Shown one piece after another: positions 10,746-22,997 of a stretch of 64,000 bases of DNA; position 1 is the stretch's first letter, and every line of letters starts with the position of its first letter. Position numbers and translations under genes: made by a program. Origin of the DNA: Opisthocomus hoazin (taxonomy: Eukaryota > Chordata > Aves > Opisthocomiformes > Opisthocomidae). The stretch covers positions 19,509,537-19,573,536 of the forward strand of contig NC_134428.1 in the NCBI RefSeq assembly GCF_030867145.1. Direction: 5' to 3'. The notes under the pieces were generated by a model. It worked only from the letters and a program-made list of their open reading frames with translations. It was not told where the DNA came from and did not search any database.

Positions 10746-11925
10746 AATGACTATTTGTTTCCAGTCAGTGTGCCTGTGCCCTGGAGTTGTTTCAATCTCA
10801 GTAGAATGTGTTCGAAACTTTCAAATACCTGGCTCTTCAAACAGAATCTTAAAATACGGTAGTACCGAAGTAGTTACCAAGCAACAGAAACGGCATAAGC
10901 TTGTAATTAGCTGCTTTCAAGTCAGATGGGAGGTAAGAAAAGGTGCAGTTGTCATTCATATTTAGTTTGCTGCTCCCGTGGCAGAATGCTTTTCACTGTC
11001 TGTTACCCTACTACATTGACGTCTGAATGTATGGATCTGTTTCTGTTCATGTAGTGGACTGCAAAATGCATTCAATACCAATCATAAAGTGGCTTTTCTT
11101 TGCAGTATTAAAATCAGTGGGACTTTTAGTGGGACTTTTACTTGGAGTTCTTGTCAGATATCGTAGTTGATTGTGGCGCTTCCTTACTTTTGGGACCAAT
11201 TTTTTTTTTTTCTCCCCCTTGAAGGTCTTGATGGTGAAGGCAACCCTAAATTTAACTATGGTTTCATTTTCTTTCCGAGTGCATTTTATTCCATGGTGAC
11301 TAGCGATGGCGATACTGATAGCAATGCACTAGAGGCTTTCGTACAAGCTTGGCACACTGCTTACCTATTAGGAAAAACAAGGTGTAGGGACAGCATACAC
11401 CTTGTATGTTAGAAAGAAGAAGTCATATTGTTAATTGATTCCACTTTGGGGCAGTTGGTACACTTGACAGGTTGAAAAGCTGCCTTGAAAGGAAAGCAAG
11501 GTATGAGGTATTGGTGTGCAGAAGATTTGAATAAAGGGGTTTTAACATTTTATTTTTGTTCTAGTGAGAGTCAGTTTTTCCAGGAGTCTTCTAGAGGGAT
11601 AGCATCTTCCCTGTGAGATGAGCGTTCGCTAGCTTGAATGACAGAGGCATCAAGAATCTGTGGAGTGCCCTTTATTCAGCAAAGGAAAATGATTTGAGAC
11701 ACTTCAGTCACCAAGATGCTTTGCAAAATACTGGGTTGCTAGATCTACAGTCCCTCAGATGAAGCCAGACATATCTGCTAATCTAAAAATGTATGCGTTG
11801 GCTGTGCTCACGCATTTCTCTGCTCTGCAAAGCATTCTTGGCCACAGTTGCATGTCCCTCTGCTTGGTTCCTTTGAACACGTGCCGCAGTAATGACATTT
11901 CGCGCTACCACTTTTTGTCTTCTAG

Positions 11926-14900
11926 GGAGGGCAGCTTCTGGCATGTACAGGTTACTCAGAACTGGATGGTATCAACTTGCTACTCTGATGTCTTTTCTCA
12001 AGGTGTTTCTTCTAAAGAGGTGCGTATCCTTTGAGAAAAGTGTTTTGTGAGCAAATGATTTACCCAGTTATAAAACAATACAAGAGGAGAAATGTGTTGT
12101 TTCATGTGAACTTTCCTCTTTCTTTCTCTAGATGCCTTCCAAAGACCTACAAGCTGTTCCTGTTTCTTCTGCCGCTCCTGTTTCCACTAGGTACGTGAAT
12201 CGCTTAGTTATACTACAGACCGGTGTATGCTTACTGCAGCCGTTCCAAGAGAGCGTTTTTAGTTGAGCTCTCGGTTTGTGAAGAAGACGCAGAAGCAAAA
12301 AAGAGCAAGTTTGTTTGTGACTAGGGCAGCAATTCAAGCTTTCAAAGTACTGACAAGTCAGTAGCCTTCCCCTTGCCGTGAAAGGAATACCCTCAATTTA
12401 ATTTCGTAGAGCTCTTTAGAAAGTGAGAGTGGGTGGGTAAATGCACTGAAGTCCTTTTTTCTTCACCTGCCTTGATAAGAATATCAGTGAGGTCACAAAG
12501 AGCAGGTTGTGTACCGATTGCTTTGATTGTTGTTAATCTCCGTAAAAGTGGGGTTAGGTTCTTTGAGCAACTCATCCGAAGTCTTTCCCTTGCTCTGGAC
12601 CATCCTTGAGTTGCTTAAAATACTGCTGTTTAGACTGGTTAGTTGACAGTATTCCAGGCCAGCTGTCTTCTTTGAAATAAACAAACTCAGTTTCGAACAC
12701 TTGCTGAAAGTGGTGGGCTGTTTCTGAAAAGCAGGTTCATGTCTTCGCATGTCCTAAAAACTTTAGAAACTACTCTGGGGAGAAGATGAAGCTTCGCAGA
12801 AACTTACAGTCAGGATTGAAAATCCTCTCTACTAGGGAGAATAAGAAAGGAAGAACTTCCCTACCCTGTGTAGAAAGTGCTGCTACTTCTTGCTAAGACA
12901 GTGCAAAAACAAGCGTCATGTTTGTGAACTGCGAGATTGCCTAATATCTAACAAAAGTTGGAAGAAACTTGGGCTTCCGTGGAAACAATGTGGTATGTAG
13001 TACGTAGGGTACAGGGCAAGATATTTTCCATGGAGATAAAAAGCAGTTTTTTACATCTGCCTTCAGTGAGCATGGCCTGTCTTAATTGGTAAATGAGATC
13101 TAGGTCCCAGGGACGCAGTAGTATGAGATTGAGGATATACCATGAGACATAAGCGCAAGCTGCCTGCCATACAACGGTGTGAGCGGTACTGATGGATGTT
13201 CCCCAACGTGCTTGAGTGCTTGACTTCACAGTTTGACAGCTGGCTCATACTGATTTTTGTTTAGACTGGAGTAGTGTGCGCTGTGTGACGTCTAGCTTGC
13301 AAACTTAAGGTAGCTTGTGTCACGAAGTAGGAAGACGACCTGTAGATCTAAGCAGTCTTCAGGGGGAATTCTCTTGAACACCCTTTTTGCCTTTTGTTTG
13401 TGATCTAGGTATATGGTTCTGGGGGTTTGATGGCTGCTTCTCACTATTACCTTTGTTGAACTGGATCAAAATTGATAGAATACAGAGAACAGAGGACTCT
13501 CTCCGTGTTCGTGAACCGCAGGCTGATTCTTTGCACTCTGTGCAACCTCCAGAGGTAAGGGAGAACAGTCTAGGGAAGAACTCTGGTATCTTGGAAGACT
13601 TCTTAACTGCCATGCCTTCAATATTTGGCAAGAACTACTTGACACACAAGGCTAATGTGAATAAATGTCTTGATCTTTACATATATTAAAAAAATATTCT
13701 GTATACCTTAGGATTCCATCGACATCTTTGCTTCTGGTCGTGAAAGTGAGCTGGAAAAGCAAATGGCCTTTCTGTCTGAGAGATACCATCACCTTGATGA
13801 AAAATATAGCAAAGTGATGCTTCTACTCCAGAACCTTCAAGATCAGGTTGCCCAGAAAAGTGACAAAAGCAAAACATTGACGCTAATAAGAAATATGATG
13901 GGTCAACATCCTCAAGATGTGAGACTGGAGCAAAAGGTAAGATAGTCAGTTGTTGGTGCTTTTGGGTGGTGATCGACGTATCCTGTTTTAGTAGTGCAGA
14001 TTACTAGCCATTTGATTCAGGCTTGCGTCCAATTTTGTGAGCAAAAGTGATTTGCAGCCTTTTCTGCGGGATCTAGAGTTGCAGATCCTCCAGAAGATCG
14101 CTCTCCATATGTCTGTGACAAGCCAAAAGCTAACATCTGCAGTAGTAACAAAGGCTGTGACTAATGCAGGGGTTCGTGGAATCACAGAAGCGGTGAGTGA
14201 GTTGAAGTTCTCGCAAGTTCAACTAAAACCGTCAGGAGTCCTTTTCTAGGCATTTTTTGGAGCATCGCAGTCAATATAAACGTCAGTGACTTGAAGAGAT
14301 GTTTAGAACATGAATTGAAATGGGGAGAACTACAGAAAATGCTTGATGAAGCGTACGCTTACAGCATTGCTTGTTGCCTGTTGCGAATGTTGTTTTTTTT
14401 TTTCCAAAGTATGCTATCTTGAAAATTGCAGAATTCCCAAAAAAACAGCTATACCAAAGCAATGCAGCTCAGGGTCTGGGGAAGGTGGGGGAAAGAATGC
14501 AACTTTTGAAGAAAGCACCAGTCAATATGCAGTATGAATTTGTATTTTAAGCCAAAAAACCATGCACTAAAAATGGCCTCTGTCTTGAGAGAGGCTTTCA
14601 AAGACTTGCGATGGAGTGCAGCATCTCAAAAAGATGCTTATTCTACATGTATACAGATGTGTATAGATCAATTACTTTATCAGTTGATATTATTAAATTC
14701 TTCCCTTTCTCCTCTTCTATGTGTATATCTGTAGCAAGTCCAGACTATTGTAAACAATGCCCTGAAACTTTTCTCTCAAGACAAGACTGGTATGGTGGAT
14801 TTCGCCTTGGAATCTGGAGGTAAATAGTGGAGGAAACTCCACTTTCACGATTCGTGTTATTTTATAGTATCTACTAAAAATGTTGAAAGATCTGCTTGCG

Positions 14901-17440
14901 TGGGGTGTACGCACCACTGAACTCGCTAGGGAAAATGTGTATGTTTTAGCCCTCTGAGGTGAAAAACCTTGAACATGCTGAAAAGAACACTGTACTTGAT
15001 AGAAGCATTGTATCCCCAGCCAATGACTAGACTTGAACAGTATCTTTACTAGTTGGTTTTGAGGAAAAGAACTGGTATGTTCACGAAGCTTTGTACAAAT
15101 CTCTGGCTGAAAAGTCTTCAGGAAGAAATGAGTAATTATTTCGGCTAACCTGATACCTCTTTTTTAAGGTGGCAGCATTCTGAGTGCTCGCTGTTCTGAA
15201 ACCTATGACAGCAAAACAGCAGTGATCAGCCTCTTTGGAATTCCTCTGTGGTACCTCTCTCAGCCTCCAAGGGTGGTGATTCAGGTAATTAAAGGCCGAG
15301 TGAAGAAATTCAGCAATGTTATTTTGTGCTGAGGGGTTTGGATTGTTTCTTGGATGCTGGATGTTTCTGTCTGCAACACACTGTGGGGCACGGGTACTTT
15401 GAACGATGTTCCCAAGAGTGCCATTCTTCTGGTAGTTGCTGGGCACTGCTCAAGTCGTCTTCTAGCAAAACGAAGACCCTGCTAGGAGGCTTGGGTGGTA
15501 CACTGGACTTCTGCAGAGTGTGAGCACTGGGAAGGTTCCTGTTGTGAAGTAGTCTCCAGGCGGATCTTCAAAACGCTGCTGGCTGTTTGGGTGGATATGC
15601 TGTCTCCCTGAAGGATGCTACCAAATAGATAATATTCTGCCACTTACTCTCTAAGACTGTCCCTAATAATTCAGAATTCGCCACAACTCTTTCTGGCAAA
15701 ATGCTTGTGGCTGCAGGTTTTGTTGTTGCTGTTGTGTTCCATCCTGTTCTCTCCCCTTTCCTCCTGTCTAGCCGGACGTGTATCCAGGAAACTGCTGGGC
15801 TTTCAAAGGATCACAGGGGTATCTCGTAGTTCGACTTTCAAGGAAGATCTATCCGACTGCCTTTACGTTGGAACACATCCCAAAAGCACTTTCAGCAACA
15901 GGAGAGATCTCCAGTGCTCTGAGGAGCTTTGCAGTATATGTAAGTCTGTCTGTGAACTTCAGAGGATATTTGTATGCATAAAGAATATTTGTGGCGCGGA
16001 TCTTGGAAAATAAGGACTGAAGGGAGGACAGCTAAGGAGAGAAACTGCTTGCTTTTAAAATTGCTGTTTTTGTAATCAGCTTTGAGATTAGGAATAAGAA
16101 GTGTTGCAGCTAATTTTGAGGGAGCTGTTTCTTTTTTTCCTGCTTTATACAGTAGTAAGCGTTTTTGGAGGGAGGTGATTGTTTTTGATTTGGTATCGTT
16201 CTTTCAGGCACTGGAACTGTTCCATCCTTCCACCACTCCTACTGCTTACCCTCTCCCTCCCCAGTGTTGGCTTTGCATCTTGTCTGTGATGTGCCTTCAG
16301 TGTGTTTTAAATTGATTTTAACTAGCACCACAGCTGCTTAGGCAGGACTGCAGAACAGAAGACCACAGGCTACATCAGAGTGTAGCTGTGATCCCTGAGA
16401 ACATTTGTCTAGCTCCATTAAATGCTGAAGCCGCCGTCTGCAAGCATCTGAATCTTGGCTTCCGTCTTGTTTGTGATGTTGCTGTTTTCTCATTCTTGTT
16501 TTTCCTGAGCAGTTTACATTGTACACTGCGATCTTGGTTGTGCCATGGAAATGATGGGGTTTGACCATGAAAACAGCAACATACAAACATAGCACAGCTC
16601 TTTGCAGTTCAGGAAAGTCAAATGCAGAGCTGTGGCTGAAGAAGCATGAAGTTCCACGGGAAGTATTCTGATCTCGGTTTCAGAGACTTTCATTGACAGG
16701 CAGTTAGGTAGGCATGCTTCTGGCTTTGGTTTGACTTGAAATGTGATGGAAGCAAACGTCTTTCTCCTGTTGTTGTAGGGTCTAGATAATGAATATCAAG
16801 AAGGCGGCAAGCTTCTAGGACAGTATGTCTACGACCAAGACGGAGAACCACTGCAGACCTTTCCAGTGATGGTAAGTCTGGATGAGAAGATTTCAAGTGT
16901 CAGAAGAAGCACACGCATATTTTCTAGGGTAGTGCACAATGAGCAGTGAAGGAAAAAGGCTTCATTCTCTGTTGGGCACTGTAGAAACTGAGGTGGAAAG
17001 TAGCTACTGATCTGCCTCAAAACCTAAGGTTCGGATAGTTTAGAGGGGAGGAAAGTTTTGTGCCAGGTGGACACAAGTGGTGTGAAGATACCGAACGTAT
17101 GAGGAGTCTGCTTCATGCTGCTTCTGACTCCCTTCACAAAAAAAACCCCAACAAACCGGTTGTAAGGCAAAGAAGGTTCTGTTCCAAGTGGCAGAAGGTT
17201 CCCAAGGCATCACTCAGTTATTAATCAAAGTTGGTAGTTGCAGGAATGAAGGAAAGCGCCTTCAGTTGCACCTGTTTATACTCCAAACCGAACTCTGGTT
17301 TGTGTGTTTGTTTTTTCCTTCTGCAGGAGAAAAGTGAAAACGCATTCCAAATAGTGGAACTGAGAGTGTTTTCTAACTGGGGACATCCGGAATATACCTG
17401 CCTTTATCGGTTCAGAGTGCATGGGAAACTTGCCGAATAA
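11926..17440 (+). pseudogene. SUN1: SUN1-like copy S2, N-terminus deleted
   Basis: Exons: 11926-12019 (membrane exon; AASGMYRLLRTGWYQLATLM, ends FLKVFLLKR), 12132-12190, 13409-13554, 13712-13936, 14021-14192, 14735-14819, 15169-15284, 15772-15939, 16779-16871, 17327-17440 (stop). Upstream, U1 has lost SUN1 exons 2 and 3, the QGNGD exon, the 84-nt and 111-nt exons and the first membrane exon, so no normal N-terminus can be built. The coiled-coil gap between 13936 and 14021 is the same as in S1. In the last membrane exon, codon 12184-12186 is CCA (Pro) where U1 has CTA (Leu). The SUN-domain exons are open and keep the KASH-pocket His (15874-15876). Called a pseudogene because of the missing 5' exons. 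Confidence 0.8.
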
Positions 17441-17532
17441 TCTCCAGCACTTCAGCTTGGACTGGTTTTACGGTTGTGCATTTTGTTCTCGATTTTTGTA
17501 TATGCCGGAAAGCCTAGAAGACTGGAATCTTG

Positions 17533-18490
17533 CCTTTTTCTTCGTGGAGGCAGTCGTGATGCGTGGGGCTGACTGCCTAGGTCTGGGCAAGCCCGTGCGT
17601 GGGCCTTCGTCCGCCTCGTCGTTTGCCTGCCCCTCCGGTTCCATTGCCTCATACCTATTGCGTCAGGGCACCTGGTGTGGAGAGGGAGGCCAGGAGGGGA
17701 TTCGCCTGCCGCCCCGAGCAGGGACCCGTTTCCATTCCCCGCTGTCTCTCAGGTGCTCTCCTTCAGCCTGGTGGCGAGAGGGCAGGGGATCTTCTGCTTC
17801 TTGCGGAACATCCATCCTGTGCGCTTGTTTCGGGGGTGGCAGGGCATGGCTCCACCAGTCTATTTCCCCCTCGCACTCCCTGATGCTCCTGAACCTTTCT
17901 GCCTCCTCTTTGAGCTCTGCCACCAGGACGAGCAGATCATCCACCTGGTCACAGCGCACGCAGGCGTTCTGCCTGCTGCCCTCCCATACCAGTGACAGGC
18001 TCGGGCACTCCCTGCAGCCAGAGACCTGCACAGCTGCCTGTTTATGCGGGAGCTCTGTCTGGGTCGCCGTATTCCGCCTGGTGACGGCTTTCAGGCGAGT
18101 GGAGACCCTAGCTACTAGCTGAGCAAGTGATGACCACCGGCTGAATTTACCCCGGTAGCTGGCCGAGCCTCGGGGCCCTGCCTGCGCCAGCTGCCGTGCC
18201 AACGGCCGTGCCAACTGCCGTGGCAGGCCCTGTTTGCCTGTCCTGGTGGCCGCACTGCGGGTCGCTCGTGCTCCCTCGGGGCTGCTTTTGTGAGGGGGGA
18301 GGGTGCCGCCGTCACTCTTGACCCCGCTCTTCTTTGGGGGAGGGTGGTTTGGGGGGGCACGCTCTCTCTCGCCAGGCGGCTGTCTCGGCTGTTGTGCCGC
18401 TGAGAAAAGGTTTCCCCGGTGCGATCACTCGCTCCGGAGCCCTTCACTGTGCGGTCTGTTCTTCTCTGCTGCCTCCAAACTGACAAGATG
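17533..18490 (-). pseudogene. CR1 ORF1 N-terminal part and leader (inverted), U2
   Basis: As in U1: Cys pairs, coiled coil and EIDWW motif on the minus strand. The open stretch is 17663-18214, with the same frame stop after PHQVP and the same truncation before the esterase domain. Confidence 0.7.
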
Positions 18491-18497
18491 CTGTTGA

Positions 18498-20129
18498 GAG
18501 GATGCAGAGAAGGCAGAGCTACTGAATGCCTTCTTTGCTTCAGTCTTCAGTGCCAAGGCAGGCCCTCAGGAATCCCAGGCCCCGGAGGTAAGAGAGGAAG
18601 CCTACAGAGAGGATGACTTTCCCTTGGTCGAGGAGGACTGTGTGAGGGATCGCTTAAGCGATCTGGACGTCCACAAATCCATGGGCCCCGATGGAATGCA
18701 CCCACGAGTGCTGAGGGAGCTGGCGGATGTCATTGCTGAGCCACTCTCCATCTTCTTTGAGAGGTCCTGGAGGACAGGAGAGGTGCCGGAGGACTGGAGA
18801 AAGGCCAGTGTCACTCCAGTCTTCAACAAGGGCAAGAAGGAGGACCCAGGGAACTACAGGCCGGTGAGCCTCACCTCCATCCCGGGAAAGGTGATGGAGC
18901 AGCTTATCCTGGAGGTCATCAACAAGCAAGTGGAAGAAAAGAAGGTTATCAGGAGTAGTCAGCGTGGATTCACCAAGGGGAAATCATGCTTGACCAATCT
19001 GATAGCTTTCTACGATGACATGACTGGCCGGGTAGATGAAGGGAGAGCCATAGATGTTATCTACCTAGACTTCAGCAAGGCTTTCGACACAGTCTCCCAT
19101 AATATCGTCCTAGGGAAGCTCAGGAAGTATGGGCTGGATGAGTGGTCGGTGAGGTGGATTGAGAACTGGCTGAATGGCAGAACTCAGAGGGTTGTCATCA
19201 GCGGCGCTGAGTCTAGTTGGAGGCCGGTAACTAGTGGTGTCCCCCAGGGGTCAGTACTGGGCCCAGCCTTGTTCAACTTCTTCATCAATGACCTGGATGA
19301 AGAGTTAGAGTGTACCCTCAGCAAGTTTGCTGATGACACCAAACTGGGAGGAGTGGTAGATACACCAGCAGGCTGTGCTGCCATTCAGCGTGACCTGGAC
19401 AGGCTGGAAAGTTGGGCAGAGAGGAACCTGATGAGGTTCAACAAAGGCAAATGCAGGGTCCTGCACATGGGGAGGAACAACCCCAGGCATCAGTACAGGC
19501 TTGTGGCGGACCTGCTGGAGAGCAGCTGTGCGGAGAGGGACCTGGGTGTCCTGGTGGACGACAGGTTAACCATGAGCCAGCAGTGTGCCCTGGCTGCCAA
19601 GAAGGCCAATGGCATTCTGGGATGCATCAAAAGGAGTGTGGCCAGCAGGTCGAGGGAGGTTCTCCTTCCCCTCTACACTGCCCTAGTGATGCCTCATCTG
19701 GAGTACTGTGTCCAGTTCTGGGCTCCCCAGTTCAAGAAAGATGAGGAGCTACTGGATAGAGTCCAGCGGAGGGCTACAAGGATGGTGAGGGGACTGGAAC
19801 ATCTCTGCTATGAGGAGAGGCTGAGGGAGCTGGGCTTGTTCAGCCTGAAGAAGAGAAGGCTGCGAGGGGACCTAATAAATGCTTACAAATATCTGAAGGG
19901 TGGGTGTCAGGAGGATGGGGCCAAGCTCTTTTCAGTGGTGCCCAGTGACAGGACAAGGGGCAATGAGCACAAACTGAAGCACAGGAAGTTCCGTCTGAAT
20001 ATGAGGAAGATTTTCTTCCCTCTGAGGGTGACGGAGCACTGGAACAGGCTGCCCAGGGAGGTTGTGGAGTCTCCTTCTCTGGAGATATTCAAGACCCGCC
20101 TGGACAAGGTCCTCTACAACCTACTGTAG
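18498..20129 (+). CDS. CR1 ORF2 reverse-transcriptase fragment, open (U2)
   Basis: Open from 18498 to the TAG at 20127-20129; first ATG 18624 (501 residues). FADD and the other RT motifs are intact. Differences from U1: Arg to Met before PHLEY, Cys at codon 19707-19709, and Asp instead of Glu in the LLDRVQRR motif. No endonuclease domain. Confidence 0.9.
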   Translation, partial: EDAEKAELLNAFFASVFSAKAGPQESQAPEVREEAYREDDFPLVEEDCVRDRLSDLDVHKSMGPDGMHPRVLRELADVIAEPLSIFFERSWRTGEVPEDWRKASVTPVFNKGKKEDPGNYRPVSLTSIPGKVMEQLILEVINKQVEEKKVIRSSQRGFTKGKSCLTNLIAFYDDMTGRVDEGRAIDVIYLDFSKAFDTVSHNIVLGKLRKYGLDEWSVRWIENWLNGRTQRVVISGAESSWRPVTSGVPQGSVLGPALFNFFINDLDEELECTLSKFADDTKLGGVVDTPAGCAAIQRDLDRLESWAERNLMRFNKGKCRVLHMGRNNPRHQYRLVADLLESSCAERDLGVLVDDRLTMSQQCALAAKKANGILGCIKRSVASRSREVLLPLYTALVMPHLEYCVQFWAPQFKKDEELLDRVQRRATRMVRGLEHLCYEERLRELGLFSLKKRRLRGDLINAYKYLKGGCQEDGAKLFSVVPSDRTRGNEHKLKHRKFRLNMRKIFFPLRVTEHWNRLPREVVESPSLEIFKTRLDKVLYNLL

Positions 20130-20334
20130 GTGACCCTGCTCCGGCAGGAGGGTTGGGCTAGATGACCCACAGAGGTCCCTTCCAACCCCTACCATTCTGT
20201 GATTCTGTGATTCTGTGAGATGTTTAAAGAAAAGAGTTTTAATTTTTGAAAGCGCGCGTAATGCTTGAAAGAAGAAATCAAAGTTTCTTTCCTGTATTTT
20301 TGATCACCTGCTGCAATCGCTAGGCCAGTAAAAC

Positions 20335-20740
20335 CCAAGGAGTGCCCCTTGCCCGAGGGGCAGGCGCAGGGGCTTTGTTGCCAAATGCCTTCTCCCCCTT
20401 CCTCTCTCCCCCCGGCTGGGTCTCAGCGGTCTGCAATACCCTCTCCCCAGTTCGTGCCTGAGATGTTGGGGCTTGGGTTCATTCCGCTCTCTGAGCCCCC
20501 TTCCCTCAGCTGCGTCGATGGCGGCCGCGATGATGGCGGCGGAGCAGGAAGCCGTCAAAGGCGGCGGCAGGAACCGCGGCGGCGTGCAGCGCGTGGAGGG
20601 CAAGCTGCGCGCCAGCGTCGAGAAGGGCGACTGCTACGAGGCGCACCAGATGTACCGGACGCTCTTCCTCAGGTGGGGCCCGGCCCGCCGCCCTGCCCTT
20701 CCCTGCCCGGCCTTCCAGAGCCTTCCCACGCACCCAGCGT
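20335..20740 (+). promoter_or_regulatory. CpG-rich GET4 promoter region, U2
   Basis: Same CpG-rich block as in U1 around the GET4 start. It lies upstream of the S3 SUN1 body and could drive a chimeric transcript. Confidence 0.55.
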
Positions 20741-21025
20741 AACCACATCTGTTTTGCTTTCCTGGAAGCTTCTCTTCTGATGCCATCAAATGACTATAAC
20801 TTTTGTGTAAGGGAATGCTGAGACTTGATACTGTGCCTTAGCTGTAGATGTTGATGAAAAGACTAAGTCTACAAAATTCTGGTTGATGTTTTCTTTTCTG
20901 TACCGATATGTTCATCACTAGCAGCATCTGTCTGTTTTGTAGCAAAAACAGTGCTGCTGATGTGTCCGTGCTGGGTTTGGAGTCTTTGGAGAAATCGGAT
21001 GCAAAAGTAGCAGAGGACCTTTTAG
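20518..21025 (+). pseudogene. GET4: GET4 fragment: exon 1 and third coding block, U2
   Basis: Exon 1 coding part 20518-20672 (ends in phase 2, donor GTGGGG). The third block, 20943-21025, reads in frame KNSAADVSVLGLESLEKSDA then KVAEDLL, with acceptor phase 2 and donor phase 1. Exon 1 could splice directly to it in frame, making a GET4 start lacking the second block. Unlike U1, this exon is undamaged. No later GET4 exon is present, so full GET4 cannot be made here. Confidence 0.85.
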
Positions 21026-21234
21026 GTGAGGTGACTTTTGCGCTCGCTTTGACGTTGCTCAGATGTGCTTTGAGTTGGAGACTGGTAACAACAGTCGCTG
21101 TGCAACCTGAAATGCTTTTTGTATGCCCTCCCAGATGGCTAAGGGTTACCTTCGTCATAGCAATGGACTGGGGGACAACTCGATTAGAGAATAGTGGGTT
21201 CCTGATAACTTTGTGGGCATGCTTAGAACAATTT

Positions 21235-21489
21235 TTCCTGTCAGATTGTGCCAGGGGAGGTTTAGAGGAGATACTGGGATAGATATCTTCACTGAAAGGG
21301 TTGTCAAGCATTGGCACAGGCTGCCCAGGGAAGCGGCTGAGTCGCCATCCCTGGAGGTATTTAAAAGACTTGTAGATGTGGTGCTTAGGGACATGGTTTA
21401 GTGGTGGACTTGGCGGCGTTATGTTTATGGTTGGACTTGATGATCTTTAAGGTCTTTTCCAACCTAAATGATTCCATGATTCTACAATA
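21235..21489 (+). mobile_element. CR1 3'-end fragment, U2
   Basis: Same insertion as at 9085-9350 in U1. Just upstream lies a 59-bp segment, shared by U1-U3 and absent from U4. Confidence 0.8.
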
Positions 21490-22771
21490 CAAATGACATT
21501 ATTACTTTGTAATGTTCTGGGGTCTTTAACGCTTGTGTTTTTGTTTAGGATTTTGGGGAGAAGGAGCTGCTTTCATTGACAATATTGTGCTCAGCTCTTT
21601 TTTTTTATTATTTTTTTAGAAACAAAAGCCCCAGGAACGTTGGAAATAATGTGTCACATCTCTGTACATCCCTGTGGCCCAAGAAGGGACAGACGCCTTA
21701 AGAAAGCTAGCCTAGAACACTGGAGAAAAGCACCGGAGCGTTTAGATTCTGGGTGGTTTTAGAAGCTGGTCTTCTGCTGCGCAGTGCCCTGTAGCAAGGA
21801 GCTCGGCTCAGCTACGCAGCAGTGTTTCCTTCGAGTGTAAGTATGAGGCTTCTGCTTGAGGCTAAACTTCTGTTTTAGTACGTTTCTTTCCTGCCGATTC
21901 CTCTGTTTAATCTGTTAGTGATTGCCTTGTGTTGCTGATTTGCCTTGATTGTAAGTTTTCCTGGGGGTTCTGAGAGAATCAAATGTCGAAGTGCGGAGTA
22001 GAGTTCCTGGGGTAATGATGGGAAGCTTGTCTGCCTGTAAACTTGCCTCTGTAGGATAAACCAGAGAGAAAGGGATGAAAGACAAAACCATTTTTTGATT
22101 TGTTCAGAGTTAAAGGTTTGTAATAATTGAGAGATGAAGAAATCTTTTAAAAACACTCTTTTTTTTTTTTTTAACTCCTGGTAGTTAAAGTAGTGTAGCT
22201 AAAGTAGGGAGGTCTTGAAGTGTCTTCAAGTGGGGAAGTTCTTACTTGCTGGGAGATGGAAACTTGGAGTAGTGTGGCATATGGATCTTTGGTTCTGCAA
22301 GCAAGGTACTGGCAACCAAAATGTTTAAAATATCAGCTTTGGCTCTAAATGAGTCTTTACCTTGAAACTCAGAGTGCATCCTGATTTTGAATTTGTGGCT
22401 CAGCGTGGCAAAGAAACTGTCCTGAATGGCTTCCTCTCTCCACTTGGTCCCCAAAGAACTGTGTGTCTAAAGCTGTACAACGAATGCTTGCTCTGGTTTG
22501 ACTTCAAACATGGGTTTCCGTGGTGGTTGTTTCTTTCTAACTAGCATTTGCTTTCAGTTGCTCAACTTGCAATGTGAATTGCTGAAGAGAACCTTGACTA
22601 TCGACGTACTTCTAAGCTGTTTGTATTATGTGGCGTGTCTTGTAGGAGTTGCTCCATAACCCCGGATAAACTGCTTTGAATGGAAACTCAGACTAGCTTG
22701 AAGGGCGTGTTTGTTACGAGGGGAATTTTCTCTTCACCTCAGGTAACTTTGCTCTTCATGTTTTGCTGCAG

Positions 22772-22997
22772 TTCGAGTTATTCTTCGTCTGCTTTGGATT
22801 TTGAGACTGAAAATAAAATAGATCCAGTATTTGATTCGCCAAGAATGTCGCGGCGTAGCTTACGGTTATCTGCTGTTCGAAACTTTCAAATACCTGGCTC
22901 TTCAAACAGAATCTTAAAATACGGTAGTACCGAAGTAGTTACCAAGCAACAGAAACGGCATAAGCTTGTAATTAGCTGCGTTCAAGTCAGATGGGAG
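22772..22997 (+). other. Fused exon: SUN1 exon 2 joined to former intron (U2)
   Basis: Acceptor GCTGCAG precedes SSYSSSALDFETENKIDPV and DSPRMSRRSLRLSAV, the SUN1 N-terminal block. At about 22874 a deletion joins this in frame to RNFQIPGSSNRILKYG, which is intronic in U1/U4. A usable donor (GAG then GTAAGA) follows at 22998. The fused exon is 226 nt and ends in phase 0, while the next SUN1 exon needs phase 1, so downstream SUN1 would be out of frame. The open frame runs to 23030 as 116 residues from an upstream ATG at 22680. Confidence 0.6.

Larger units (their letters stand above)
1..12123 (+). repeat. Tandem unit U1 (short, 12.1 kb)
   Basis: This is the first unit of a head-to-tail array; the phase is set by the window start. 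Sequence at position 1 recurs at 12124, 29284, 46442 and 63942. Content: SUN1 3' half, 5'-inverted CR1, GET4 exons, CR1 tail fragment, remnants of the SUN1 5' half. Compared with U4 it lacks three blocks, with junctions near 10112, 11333 and 11790. These remove SUN1 coding exons 2 and 3, all exons from the QGNGD exon to the first membrane exon, and much intron. Where shared, its left 8 kb is very close to U2. Confidence 0.95.
11225..19999 (+). other. Region of SUN1-like copy S2 and following CR1 (orientation entry)
   Basis: S2 starts with a dead 27-nt microexon at 11225-11251 and its real exons run 11926-17440; the CR1 of U2 follows. The microexon donor is destroyed: U2-U4 have AAAG then GTAAC, whereas U1 has AAATTTAAC. 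Confidence 0.5.
17533..20218 (+). mobile_element. CR1 LINE with inverted 5' part, in U2
   Basis: Same insertion and edges as in U1; inversion junction near 18490. The GC-rich leader carries one extra 12-bp step near 18200 compared with U1, a short-repeat length difference (GCCGTGCCAAC-type steps). Confidence 0.85.
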
